NCBI RefSeq assembly: GCF_900174485.1
Contig: NZ_LT837803.1
Coordinates: 2,805,305 to 2,869,304 of the forward strand
Length of the DNA: 64,000 bases
Origin: Sterolibacterium denitrificans
Lineage (GTDB): Bacteria; Pseudomonadota; Gammaproteobacteria; Burkholderiales; Rhodocyclaceae
Direction of reading: 5' to 3'
The notes beneath the pieces were generated by a model. It had not been told where the DNA came from, ran no database searches, and saw only the letters and a list, made by a program, of their open reading frames with translations. The position numbers and the translations under genes were made by a program. Shown here in pieces: positions 47,233-57,170 of the stretch (its first letter is position 1; every line of letters begins with the position of its first letter).

Positions 47233-49680
47233 TCAGAGCGTGCAGGCTTCGCAGTCGCTGTCCTGGGTTGCGGTCTGAGCCAGCGACGCGGGCGCAGAGG
47301 CTTCCGCCTGGGCCACATCCGCTACGGCCTTCATGCCGTTGGAAGTCTTCTGGTTCATGTAGTACTTGGATTTCAGCCCCAGCTTGACGCGGTAGAGGTA
47401 GTCCTCGATCAGCTCGGAGGAAGCGATGGAGGCATCACCGATGACGCGGCGATAGAAGTCCGCCGAAATGCCCTGATCGGTCCATTTCTGCACGATGGCG
47501 TACATCTCGGTCATGTCCTTGGTCGGAATGTCCCAGGCCGATTGGTAGTGGTCGGCCAGGGTGTCGCCCTCGGGCGCGGCCCAGTAGTTCACGCGCTGGT
47601 TGTCGGTCTTGATGAGGGTCAGCTCGCGCACCGGGTAGAGGCCGTTGGTGGTGCCCGACGCATTCGCCGAGGTTTCGGTCGGCATGTGCGCCACCAGCAC
47701 CGAGTTGCGGATGCCGCCGTTGGCCTTGATGTCACCACGCAGCGCTTCCCAGTCGTAGCGCGTCGTGAAGGGCGCGATCCTGTCGACGTGCGGATTGCAG
47801 GTGTCGATGGGCAGCCAGCCTTCCGGCCAGCACGTCTTGTGCATCCAGGGCGCGTTGCCCAGTTCCTTGCCGAGCCTCAGGCTGGCGCGCAGCAAGTGAT
47901 AGTAGTGGCGCTCGGCCACCTCGTGGATGAACTGCTTGCCGGCCTCATCGGTGTAACGCTGGCCGTTTTTTGCCATCAGATGCGCCAGGCCCAGGATGCC
48001 GACACCGGCGTTGAGACGCTGGCGCGAAGTCACGCCCACCTGCGGCAGTTCGTAATGCGCCAGATGGATGCACTTGTCGATCATCAGCAGCGCGTAATAG
48101 GCGACTTCGGCGTACTGCTCCTCGGATTCGATGTTGGAGACGACGATGCCGGCGAGGTTGCAGGTCGCCACTTCGGGCGCGCTCTTGCGCAGGACGGCCT
48201 CGATGGGTAGATCATCGATAGCGTCGCCCGTCACCAGCTCATCCGGCCAGACCAGCCCGCGCTGGGTTGCCACCTGCGCCTTGCCCGGCAGCTCGCAGCG
48301 CGTGCCGTCGATGAACTGCACTTCGACGCAGGAAATGTCGTCCTCCGCGTACAGCTCGCTGATGTGGTTGTAGGGCCCGGTCGGCAGGGCAATTTCGGCG
48401 CAGAGGTTGGATGAATGAATCGTGTCCTTGAACGGCGTATGGCGATTCATCTCCGAGATGTTGTGCTCGTAGACACGGCCGGTCTCGTTCCACTCGTTGC
48501 TGGCGGTGATGAGCAGCTCGCGCGCGCTCACCCAGGTTTTCGGGAAGTTTTCATCGGCGGCATAGCGTGCGTAGATTTCCTCGAACCGCGTCTCATCGCC
48601 GCTATACAGCGCCGCGTACAGATCGGGCGCGGTGTAGCAGTTGAACAGGAATATCTCCTCGTTTTTTGCCACCTTGCGCGCGAAGAAACGGTTGCCGCCC
48701 CAGGAGTAATCCATGCCGCGTATCTTCCTGTCCTCGGTGGACATCGGGTTCTTCAGGCGCAGCAGCGTATCCACCTCGGGATCGAAGATCGGGAAGTAGG
48801 TGGTGCAGGCGCCGCCGCGGCCGTTCTGCAGATTGGATTTCACCTCCGCCACCAGCGCGCGGTAGTAGGGCAGCTTGCCCTGGTGGCGAATCACGCCGCC
48901 GCGCACCGGGTCGTTGAGCGAGCGTGTCGCCAGGTGCGCGCCGATGCCTGCGCTCATGTAAGTCATGGTGTTGGCGATGTGGTTGCCGACGGCGATGGAG
49001 CGCGCGTTGTCGGCCACGGTGTACAGGCAGCAACTGGCGTAGCCGCGCAGCGGCGTGCCCAGGTTGACGTGGTTGGGCGTGGGCGCATTGATGCGATTCT
49101 TCGACAGATGTTCGTAAAAGCGCTGCACGTCGCGCATGCGTCGCTCGCGCGGCTGATCGACGGCTAGCGCCATCGCCATGCGCATGTAGATGAACTGCGG
49201 CGACTCGTAGTACATACCCTGCACCCGGTCGGCAATGGCATATTTTGTGAGATGCGTATGCAACTGGTAGTGCGCGTACTCGAAGTCGCGCTCGTGGTCG
49301 ATCCACTCCTGGATCACCGCGTATTCGGATTCGGAGTAGTCCAGCGTTTCCATCAGCCCCAGCGCCTGCAGCTTGCGCTGCAGGGCCAGTACCGTGGGAC
49401 GCTGGTTGCGGTAGAGATCCTTGCGGATCAGCGTGGCGTACAGGCGCCCGGCCATGCGGTTGTACGACCAGGTATCGAAGTTCAGGCAGGTGCGGATGAG
49501 CTGCTGCTGCAACTCGCGCGAACTGGCCGTGGAAGACATGGCCGAGACGGTTTCCAGCACCGCCGTCGGCCAGTCCACCGCGTCGCCCAGCGTCTGCGCG
49601 GCCCATTGGCCCCATTGGTTGAGTTTATAGGGTGTGAACGGCTCGACGTGGCCGTCGCGTTTGATGATGAGTTCCAGCAT
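47233..49680 (-). CDS. nrdA: Class Ia ribonucleotide reductase, large (catalytic) subunit
   Basis: 815 residues. Reduces ribonucleoside diphosphates under oxygen. N-terminal ATP-cone (IIKRDGHVEPFTPYKLNQW), active-site Cys in SSNLCAEIALP, and the C-terminal redox pair CEACTL. The frame is open upstream to 49821, but the ATP-cone begins directly after ATG 49680, which has GGGGA seven bases upstream. Expression is expected to depend on NrdR (two boxes) and on cobalamin through the leader riboswitch. First gene of nrdA-nrdB-glutaredoxin. Confidence 0.97.
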   Translation of the reverse strand: MLELIIKRDGHVEPFTPYKLNQWGQWAAQTLGDAVDWPTAVLETVSAMSSTASSRELQQQLIRTCLNFDTWSYNRMAGRLYATLIRKDLYRNQRPTVLALQRKLQALGLMETLDYSESEYAVIQEWIDHERDFEYAHYQLHTHLTKYAIADRVQGMYYESPQFIYMRMAMALAVDQPRERRMRDVQRFYEHLSKNRINAPTPNHVNLGTPLRGYASCCLYTVADNARSIAVGNHIANTMTYMSAGIGAHLATRSLNDPVRGGVIRHQGKLPYYRALVAEVKSNLQNGRGGACTTYFPIFDPEVDTLLRLKNPMSTEDRKIRGMDYSWGGNRFFARKVAKNEEIFLFNCYTAPDLYAALYSGDETRFEEIYARYAADENFPKTWVSARELLITASNEWNETGRVYEHNISEMNRHTPFKDTIHSSNLCAEIALPTGPYNHISELYAEDDISCVEVQFIDGTRCELPGKAQVATQRGLVWPDELVTGDAIDDLPIEAVLRKSAPEVATCNLAGIVVSNIESEEQYAEVAYYALLMIDKCIHLAHYELPQVGVTSRQRLNAGVGILGLAHLMAKNGQRYTDEAGKQFIHEVAERHYYHLLRASLRLGKELGNAPWMHKTCWPEGWLPIDTCNPHVDRIAPFTTRYDWEALRGDIKANGGIRNSVLVAHMPTETSANASGTTNGLYPVRELTLIKTDNQRVNYWAAPEGDTLADHYQSAWDIPTKDMTEMYAIVQKWTDQGISADFYRRVIGDASIASSELIEDYLYRVKLGLKSKYYMNQKTSNGMKAVADVAQAEASAPASLAQTATQDSDCEACTL

Positions 49681-49690
49681 GTGCGCATCC

Positions 49691-49721
49691 CCGCAGGGAA
49701 ACCGTGTGGAGAGCACGGTTT
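49691..49721 (-). promoter_or_regulatory. Hairpin just upstream of the nrdA ribosome binding site
   Basis: On the minus strand a perfect stem AAACCGTG-N7-CACGGTTT (49721-49699) is followed by CCCTGCGGGG, in which the CCC could pair with the GGGG of the Shine-Dalgarno sequence. This is a candidate expression platform for the riboswitch further upstream. A second small hairpin GCCGCT-TCAG-AGCGGC lies at about 49800-49815. Confidence 0.45.
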
Positions 49722-49889
49722 CAGAACCAATACCTGCTCCCTCGCGCAGGGCTCTTGGGGACTGTTCGCAGTCGGTGCGTACGGGATGTGCATGAATTGC
49801 CGCTCTGAAGCGGCGCAACATTCACCCTCGCAACGCGCCTCCCCGCGGAAGCGTGCCACCCGCACGGCGCCTCATGAAGAAGCACCATG

Positions 49890-50075
49890 TGTCGGCAGGT
49901 CTTCGGACTCTGTGGACGCGGGTGGCGTCGTTCACGCCAGCCCACCTACTGCGCCTCGCTTCCCGGGTCGTACCCAGTGCATCTGAGGCGTGTCGTTTCC
50001 ACTTACCGCTGCGGGGCAGTTCCGGATTCGCACCGGATTCCCTTTTCAATCTTTCTGCTGGTGCTCAGCAGAAAA
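49890..50075 (-). ncRNA. Cobalamin riboswitch upstream of nrdA
   Basis: Minus-strand order of conserved blocks: 5' hairpin TTTCTGCTG-N5-CAGCAGAAA, AAAAGGGAATCCGGTGC, CTGCCCCGCAGCGGTAA, TGCACTGGG, GGGAAGCGAGG and closing GAAGACCTGCC. Same architecture as the nrdD riboswitch. It should shut off the oxygen-dependent, B12-independent reductase when adenosylcobalamin is available. Confidence 0.95.
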
Positions 50076-50085
50076 ATACCGACGG

Positions 50086-50132
50086 ACGCAATATATAGTA
50101 TTTTTTGCGCTTGCGTACACTAGATATAGTAG
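50086..50132 (-). promoter_or_regulatory. Pair of NrdR boxes and nrdA promoter
   Basis: ACGCAATATATAGTAT (50086-50101; 14 of 16 match to ACACWATATATWGTGT, perfect core) and ACACTAGATATAGTAG (50117-50132). Cores are exactly 31 bases apart. A possible -10 TATATT (50096-50091) lies inside the first box, so NrdR binding would block transcription. Confidence 0.87.
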
Positions 50133-50202
50133 GTTGCGCCGTGCGACAGGCCGAGTGAATCTCTGCATCCCACCCAAAACAGTCTTTGGCGAAACGCCGG
50201 AA

Positions 50203-51051
50203 TCAACCCAGCCGCCGACAGATTTCCGTCGTCAAGGCCGCCTGATTCAGGGTATAGAAATGCAGACCCGGCGCGCCGTTCTTCAGCAGGCGCTCGCACA
50301 GGGCGGTGACCACGTCCAGGCCGAAGGCGCGAATCGACTCCACGTCGTCGCCGCAGGAGTCCAGCCGTTTGGCCAGCCAGCGCGGAATCTCGGCACCGCA
50401 GTTGCCGGCAAAGCGCGCCAGATTGCTGTAGCTGGCGATCGGCATGATGCCCGGCACGATGGGAATGTCGATCCCCATCCTTTGCGCCACCTCGACGAAG
50501 TAGTCGTAGGCATCGGCGTTGTAGAAGAACTGGGTGATCGCCGCATCGGCGCCGGCATCGACCTTGCGCTTGAAGTTTTCCAGATCGGCGGCCGCCGACC
50601 TGGCCTGCGGATGCACTTCAGGATAGGCCGCCACCTCGATCTGGAACCAGTCGCCGGTTTCCCGACGGATGAACTCGACCAGCTCGTTGGCATAGGAAAA
50701 CTCGCCGGCCACCGCCATGCCCGAAGGCAGATCGCCGCGCAGGGCGACGATGCGGCGGATGTCGGCGGCGCGATACTGCGCCAGAATGGCGCGCAGATTC
50801 TCCCGCGTCGAACCGATACAGGACAGATGCGGGGCCGCCTGATGGCCTTCGCCCTGCATTTCCAGCACCGTTTCCAGCGTGCGATCACGCGTCGAGCCAC
50901 CGGCGCCGAAGGTGCAGGAGAAAAAAGCCGGCTTGAACTGCGCCAGTTGCGCACGCACGGCGCGCAGCTTGTCGACGCCCGCCGGCGTTTGCGGCGGGAA
51001 GAACTCGAAGCTGAAGCTGGGCGCCGGATGGCCTTGCGTTGAACTCGTCAT
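50203..51051 (-). CDS. metF: 5,10-methylenetetrahydrofolate reductase
   Basis: 282 residues, FAD-containing TIM barrel. Makes the 5-methyltetrahydrofolate used by MetE/MetH. Motifs: SFEFFPPQT at the N-terminus, FFSCTFGAGGSTRD with the catalytic region, and HLSCIGSTRE. ATG at 51051, 18 bases after the ahcY stop, so ahcY-metF form an operon under the SAH riboswitch. Downstream lies the nrdA control region. Confidence 0.96.
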   Translation of the reverse strand: MTSSTQGHPAPSFSFEFFPPQTPAGVDKLRAVRAQLAQFKPAFFSCTFGAGGSTRDRTLETVLEMQGEGHQAAPHLSCIGSTRENLRAILAQYRAADIRRIVALRGDLPSGMAVAGEFSYANELVEFIRRETGDWFQIEVAAYPEVHPQARSAAADLENFKRKVDAGADAAITQFFYNADAYDYFVEVAQRMGIDIPIVPGIMPIASYSNLARFAGNCGAEIPRWLAKRLDSCGDDVESIRAFGLDVVTALCERLLKNGAPGLHFYTLNQAALTTEICRRLG

Positions 51052-51069
51052 GTCCCCGGTCTCCAGCCC

Positions 51070-52476
<1,407 letters not shown>

Positions 52477-52557
52477 AGCAATCTCCTAGTCTGTAGCCGG
52501 GACGAGAAAGGCGGCAAGCCGATGCTCACCTGCGCGCTCCATGCCCGGCATGGGTTC

Positions 52558-52640
52558 AGGCGAGCGCCGTTCTCAGTCCATCTACCGAGCCTGGGGCGGA
52601 CGGTGCATCCGGCCTCGCAGCGCTCCTCGGTAAGGGGACG
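52558..52640 (-). ncRNA. SAH riboswitch
   Basis: On the minus strand the leader contains TTACCGAGGAGCGCTGCGAG, then CCAGGCTCGGTA closing the first helix, and AACGGCGCTC which can pair with the GAGCGC loop segment to form the pseudoknot. This is the established SAH-riboswitch pattern found upstream of ahcY in Beta- and Gammaproteobacteria; binding of S-adenosylhomocysteine activates expression. Confidence 0.93.
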
Positions 52641-52641
52641 A

Positions 52642-52647
52642 ATTATA
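52642..52647 (-). promoter_or_regulatory. ahcY -10 element
   Basis: Perfect TATAAT on the minus strand. The -35 (TGCCCG at 17 bases) is poor. Transcription would start near 52635, right at the riboswitch 5' helix. Confidence 0.6.
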
Positions 52648-52688
52648 CGTCAGCCCCGTCTTTCCGGGCAGCGGACGACAGCGCGCGC

Positions 52689-53681
52689 TTACAAAAGCTC
52701 GTAGGTAACGATGTCGCCCGCCTCGGCTTCGGCGAGCGGGCCGAAGGACAGGCAGCCCCGGCCGCGCAAGACGAATTCGGCATCCTGCAGGTGCAGGCCG
52801 GCCTCGGCAGCGGGCGTCACATGAGTGCCGTTGGTGCTCCGGTCGCTCAGGACATACAGGCGATGACGCAACTCGATGCGCCCGTGCTGGCGGGAAGCAT
52901 GCGGACTCCGGATCACCAGGTCGCATTGCGCATCGCGCCCCATGGTCAGCATCGGCCGCTCGGGGCCCAGCACGATCTCGCGGCCATCGTGCCGCAAACG
53001 CAGCCGCGGCACGGTCATGCTGGGTGCAGATAACGAGGGTGGCGAGGATGGTGGTGCCGTCGGCTCGCCCATGTCCGAAGACGGCGTGCCGGATGCGATG
53101 TTCTGCCAGAGAACGGCGAACACCGGAATATCCTCGCCATGCAGGCTGACCGTCGCAGCACCGAGCGCCAGCGCGGCCTGGCTCAGGCTGGCCGGCAGCG
53201 CCGCGACGGTCGACGCGCTGGTCAGGACTTGCCCGCCCTTGGCCAGCCTGGCCAGACGCGCGGCAACCTTCACCGTATCGCCCGAGGAATCGTTCCCGCC
53301 CTCGACCATCGGCCCATGATGCAAGCCGATTCCCAGCGCCAGCTTGATGCCGGAAACGGCCGGCAGTTTTTCGACCCGCGACTGCATCTCGCAAGCGGCG
53401 CGCAATGCCTCTTCGGCGCCCTCGGTACCTTCGACACCTTCGGCGCCTTCAAATACGGCCATCAACCGCTCGCCGATATGCTTGACGATGCGGCCATTGA
53501 AGCTGCTGACGGCGCGCTCCATGCGGTTGAAGCAGCGCTCGAATGCCCGCGCGGCCTCAGCCTCGCCGATGCGCTCGGTCAGTCGTTTGCTGCCGGCGAC
53601 ATCCGCATACAGCACGCAGAGCCGCCGCTGCGCTGGCGAAACATCCTGTGCGGCGGCGTCTGCGGGCATGCTGGCGTTCAT
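52689..53681 (-). CDS. Class III cyclase-like domain fused to FHA domain
   Basis: 330 residues from ATG 53681. Residues about 20-175 form a class III adenylate/guanylate cyclase domain (RRLCVLYADVAGSKRLTERIG, Asp27 as first metal ligand); about 255-325 form a phosphothreonine-binding FHA domain (MGRDAQCDLVIRSPHASRQH, then SDRSTNGTHV). The second metal Asp is Glu71 (HIGERLMAVF) and the transition-state Asn is Lys138 (VKVAARL), so cyclase activity is doubtful; it may be a sensor. A 9-bp repeat at 53413-53448 encodes EGVEGTEG. The start follows ttcA by 16 bases. Confidence 0.85.
   Translation of the reverse strand: MNASMPADAAAQDVSPAQRRLCVLYADVAGSKRLTERIGEAEAARAFERCFNRMERAVSSFNGRIVKHIGERLMAVFEGAEGVEGTEGAEEALRAACEMQSRVEKLPAVSGIKLALGIGLHHGPMVEGGNDSSGDTVKVAARLARLAKGGQVLTSASTVAALPASLSQAALALGAATVSLHGEDIPVFAVLWQNIASGTPSSDMGEPTAPPSSPPSLSAPSMTVPRLRLRHDGREIVLGPERPMLTMGRDAQCDLVIRSPHASRQHGRIELRHRLYVLSDRSTNGTHVTPAAEAGLHLQDAEFVLRGRGCLSFGPLAEAEAGDIVTYELL
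53413..53448. repeat. Degenerate 9-bp tandem repeat, four units
   Basis: Units TCGGCGCCC, TCGGTACCT, TCGACACCT, TCGGCGCCT within the cyclase-like domain, encoding repeated Glu-Gly-x. Confidence 0.85.
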
Positions 53682-53697
53682 CCGTGATCGGGCGGCA

Positions 53698-54684
53698 TCA
53701 GCGGGAGCGATGCAAGGTGATGATCTCGCCCGCATCCGCGTCATCCGACACATCCCCGGCGCATGCGCCGTCCGCGCCGGGCAATTCGTTGAACTCCTCC
53801 CGGTCGAAAGCCTTGTCGCCTTCCGGATCGGGCCGGCCCGTCGGCCGGAGACCAGCGAAGTCATACAGGCGGGGATCGGCCAGATGCGAGGGAATCACAT
53901 TCTGCAGGCTGCGGAACATCGATTCGATGCGGCCGGGAAAACGCTTCTGCCACTCGGCCAGCATCTGCTTAACCTGCTTCCGCTGCAACTGCTCCTGGCT
54001 GCCGCACAGGTCGCAGGGAATGATGGGAAAGCCGCGCACCCCGGCCCAGGCGGCCAGATCCTTCTCGCTGCAATAGGCCATGGGGCGAATCACGACGTTG
54101 CGGCCATCGTCGGAGACCAGCTTGGGCGGCATGCCCTTCAGCTTGCCGCCGAAGAACATGTTGAGAAACAGCGTCTCCAGCATGTCCTCGCGATGATGGC
54201 CGAGCGCGATCTTGGTCGCGCCGAGCTCGCCGGCGACGCGATAGAGGATGCCGCGGCGCAGCCGCGAGCACAGCGAGCAGGTAGTCTTGCCTTCGGGCAC
54301 CACGCGCTTGACGATGGAATAGGTGTCCTGGTTCTCGATGTGAAAGGGGATGCCCAGGCCGGTCAGGTAATCCGGCAGCACTTCGGCGGGAAAGCCCGGC
54401 TGCTTCTGATCGAGATTGACCGCCACGATGTCGAAATGAATGGGCGCATGCTCGCGCAGATAGAGCAGCACGTCGAGCATGCCGAAGGAGTCCTTGCCGC
54501 CGGACAGGCAGACCATGACCTTGTCGCCGGCTTCGATCATGTTGTAATCGGCGATCGCCTGCCCGGCATGGCGGCGCAGGCGCTTGGCCAGCTTGTTGGC
54601 TTCGAGGCGCTGTCTTTCCAGTTGGCGGACGCCGGGTGCCTGCGTGGCTTGTTTGGAAGCGGAGGTATGAAATTCTGCGGTCAT
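53698..54684 (-). CDS. ttcA: tRNA 2-thiocytidine biosynthesis protein TtcA
   Basis: 328 residues. ATP-pyrophosphatase that thiolates cytidine 32 of tRNAs with an Fe-S cluster. PP-loop SGGKDS at 61-66; cysteines C136xxC139 (TTCSLCSRL) and C224 (PCDLCGSQ) bind the cluster. The C-terminal 40 residues are Asp/Glu-rich and longer than in E. coli. ATG 54684 fits homology; the upstream open frame overlaps the pteridine reductase and is not coding. Confidence 0.96.
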   Translation of the reverse strand: MTAEFHTSASKQATQAPGVRQLERQRLEANKLAKRLRRHAGQAIADYNMIEAGDKVMVCLSGGKDSFGMLDVLLYLREHAPIHFDIVAVNLDQKQPGFPAEVLPDYLTGLGIPFHIENQDTYSIVKRVVPEGKTTCSLCSRLRRGILYRVAGELGATKIALGHHREDMLETLFLNMFFGGKLKGMPPKLVSDDGRNVVIRPMAYCSEKDLAAWAGVRGFPIIPCDLCGSQEQLQRKQVKQMLAEWQKRFPGRIESMFRSLQNVIPSHLADPRLYDFAGLRPTGRPDPEGDKAFDREEFNELPGADGACAGDVSDDADAGEIITLHRSR

Positions 54685-54688
54685 GATT

Positions 54689-55441
54689 TCAGAGATGGAT
54701 GCTGCGGCCGCCATCGACATTGATGACCTGGCCGGTGATGTAAGGCGCGTCGAACAGCAGGAAGCGCGCCGTGCGGGCAATGTCCTCGGGACTGCCCTGG
54801 CGCTGCAGCAGCGTCCGTTCGATGATGCCGGCGCGCGTATCCGCATCGAAATCCGCGCCCGCCCGGCCTTCGGGCCAGTCGATCGGGCCGGGGGCGATGG
54901 CATTCACCCGCACCTCGGGCGCCAGCTCCAGCGCCAGGGCGCGCGTCAGCCCCAGCAAACCGGCCTTGGCGGCGCAGTAGAGCGCATAGTTTTTCAGCGG
55001 CCGCTCGGCATGGATGTCGGTGAGATTGATGATCGCCCCATGACGCGCCCTGAGATGCGGCGCCGCCGCCTGGCTGAGAAACAGCGGGCCCTTGAGATTG
55101 CTGCCGACCAGCGCATCCCAGGCGGACTCGTCGATCCGTCCGAGCGGCGTGGCGTAGAAAGCCGAAGCATTATTCACCAGCGCGTCCAGGCGGCCATAGT
55201 GCTCCATCACCCCGGCGACCAAGTTCTCCAACTGCGCCGGCTGGCACAGATCCGCCGCCAGCGACAGCGCCGAACCCGCGCGCTGCCGATTGAATTCCTC
55301 GCTCAACTGCTCGGCAGCGCGGCGGGAGGTGTGATGATGGACGACGACACTCGCCCCCGCCGCATGCAGACAACGCGCGATGGCCGCACCGACGCGGCGG
55401 GCCGCGCCGGTGACGAGAATGACGGGGGTAGAGGCTTGCAT
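54689..55441 (-). CDS. Pteridine reductase (short-chain dehydrogenase)
   Basis: 250 residues, SDR fold. Cofactor motif TGAARRVG (residues 11-18) with the extra Arg seen in pteridine reductases, catalytic YALYCAAK (Tyr, Lys) and [11 protein letters not shown]-terminus. It should reduce dihydropteridines/dihydrofolate with NADPH; Betaproteobacteria carry it next to ttcA. Its stop is four bases from the ttcA start. Confidence 0.88.
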   Translation of the reverse strand: MQASTPVILVTGAARRVGAAIARCLHAAGASVVVHHHTSRRAAEQLSEEFNRQRAGSALSLAADLCQPAQLENLVAGVMEHYGRLDALVNNASAFYATPLGRIDESAWDALVGSNLKGPLFLSQAAAPHLRARHGAIINLTDIHAERPLKNYALYCAAKAGLLGLTRALALELAPEVRVNAIAPGPIDWPEGRAGADFDADTRAGIIERTLLQRQGSPEDIARTARFLLFDAPYITGQVINVDGGRSIHL

Positions 55442-55473
55442 AGGCGGTCAGTATACCGGCTACGGCCTGCCGG

Positions 55474-56109
55474 CTATTGCTGCCCGTAGCCGGCGAACCG
55501 CTCCAGCACCCGCGCCATTTCCTCGGCCGGGATCAATTTCGGCGTGCCGATCTGCAGCACGCGCCAGTATTGCTCACACAGGGTTTCGAATTCAATGGCC
55601 AGGGCCAGCGCCTGCTTCAGGTCGCGGCCGCAGACGATCATGCCGTGATGCGCCAGCAGGCAGGCGCTGCGCTCCGCCAGAGCGGCCAGCGCGGCATCCG
55701 AAAGCTCCTGGCTGCCGAACAAGGCATACGGCGCGCAGCGCACGTCGGCCCCGCCGAAGCGGGCGATCATGTAATGAAACGCCGGGATCTCCAGCGCCAT
55801 GCAGGCCAGCGCCGTGGCGAAGGGGGAATGGGCATGGATGATGGCGCCGAATTCCGGCCGCGCCCGATAGATGTCGCGATGGAAACGCCATTCCGACGAA
55901 GGCTTGCGCCGGCCCTGCCACTGCCCGGCCAGGTTCATCGGCACGATGTCGTCAGGCTGCAGTTCGGCGTAGTCCATGCCGGTGGGGGTAATCAGGAAGC
56001 CGTCCTCAGCCGTATCGCTGCGCGCGCTGACGTTGCCGGCGGTGCCGCGGTTGAGGGCGGCGGCCGTCATGGCCTGCGCGGTGGCGAGTACCTGCGCGGC
56101 CAGCGTCAC
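55474..56109 (-). CDS. Class II aldolase, probable 5-(methylthio)ribulose-/deoxyribulose-1-phosphate aldolase
   Basis: 211 residues, class II aldolase/adducin fold. Zinc ligands His92, His94 (IIHAHSPF) and His154 (LLAHHG), catalytic Glu73 (SSEWRFH). Start is GTG 56109, overlapping the mtnA stop by four bases (GTGA), so it acts on the MtnA product. Two reactions are possible: retro-aldol cleavage to DHAP plus an aldehyde (DHAP shunt) or MtnB-type dehydration; absence of mtnC/mtnD favours the first. Confidence 0.82.
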   Translation of the reverse strand: MTLAAQVLATAQAMTAAALNRGTAGNVSARSDTAEDGFLITPTGMDYAELQPDDIVPMNLAGQWQGRRKPSSEWRFHRDIYRARPEFGAIIHAHSPFATALACMALEIPAFHYMIARFGGADVRCAPYALFGSQELSDAALAALAERSACLLAHHGMIVCGRDLKQALALAIEFETLCEQYWRVLQIGTPKLIPAEEMARVLERFAGYGQQ

Positions 56110-57137
56110 GCGCCTTGCTCCGAACTCGTCCGCAGCGCGTCCGGCGCATGGATGCCGGATTCAGTGATGATGCCGCTGATCAGCCCGGCCGGCGTGATGT
56201 CGAAGGCCGGATTGGCGGCGGGGCTGTCGAGCGACGCGGCCAGTTCCGCCGCGGCGCGTTCCTCGATGGGAATGTCCGCCCCGCTGGGGCAGGAAAAATC
56301 GATGGTGGATGCCGGCGCGGCGACGTAAAAAGGAATGCCGTGGGCGCGCGCGGCCAGCGCCTTGAGGTAAGTCCCGATCTTGTTGGCGGTGTCGCCATTC
56401 GCCGCGATGCGGTCGGCGCCGACGATGAGCAGGTCGACCTTGCCCTGCATCATCAGCAGCCCGGCGGCATTGTCGGCGATCAGGGTGTGGGCGATGCCGG
56501 CCTGCCGCAGTTCCCAGGCGGTGAGCCAGCCCTGGTTGCGCGGGCGCGTCTCGCTGACCCAGACATGCACCGGCAGGCCGGCCGCATGGGCGGCATGGAT
56601 GGGCGCGAGCGCCGTGCCATGGGCGACGGTGGCCAGCCAGCCGGCGTTGCAGTGGGTCATCAGATCGATCCGGCCGCGCCGCCGGATCAGCGGCTCCAGC
56701 AGCGCCAGCCCATGCCGGCCGATGGCGGCATTCGCCGCGGCATCTTCGGCGGCGATGGCGCGCGCTTCCCGCCAGGCCGCCGCCCGCCGCCGATCCGGCG
56801 CCAAAGGTGCCAGCACGCGGCGCATGCGCGCCAAGGCCCAATGCAGGTTGACGGCGGTGGGACGGGTGGCGGCCAGGGTATCCAGGACATGGCCGAGCGT
56901 TGCGTCGTCGGCCGTGGCCGACAAGCCGAGCGCCACACCGTAGGCCGCCGTTGCGCCGATCAGCGGCGCACCGCGCACCTGCATGCTGCGGATGGCATGC
57001 GCCGCTTCTTCCAGCGTGGTCAGCCGAACCTGCTCGGCGCGCGCAGGCAGCCGCGTCTGGTCGAGGATCAGTACAGCTCGACGACCATTGCCGTCCTTAT
57101 CCGCGCCCTCGTCCTCTTCGCTGATCGTCGGAAACAT
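56106..57137 (-). CDS. mtnA: S-methyl-5-thioribose-1-phosphate isomerase
   Basis: 343 residues, eIF2B-like fold. Converts the 1-phosphate of 5-methylthioribose (or 5-deoxyribose) to the ribulose form in salvage of methylthioadenosine/5'-deoxyadenosine. Catalytic Cys163 (THCNAG) and Asp242 (GADRIAANGD) are present, along with QVRGAPLIGATAAYG. The N-terminus starts with an acidic tail before LILDQTRLPARAEQ. Overlaps the aldolase gene; no mtnP or mtnK lies nearby. Confidence 0.95.
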   Translation of the reverse strand: MFPTISEEDEGADKDGNGRRAVLILDQTRLPARAEQVRLTTLEEAAHAIRSMQVRGAPLIGATAAYGVALGLSATADDATLGHVLDTLAATRPTAVNLHWALARMRRVLAPLAPDRRRAAAWREARAIAAEDAAANAAIGRHGLALLEPLIRRRGRIDLMTHCNAGWLATVAHGTALAPIHAAHAAGLPVHVWVSETRPRNQGWLTAWELRQAGIAHTLIADNAAGLLMMQGKVDLLIVGADRIAANGDTANKIGTYLKALAARAHGIPFYVAAPASTIDFSCPSGADIPIEERAAAELAASLDSPAANPAFDITPAGLISGIITESGIHAPDALRTSSEQGA

Positions 57138-57170
57138 CGGCTATCTCCGGCCCGTCCAACTGGCGACCGA

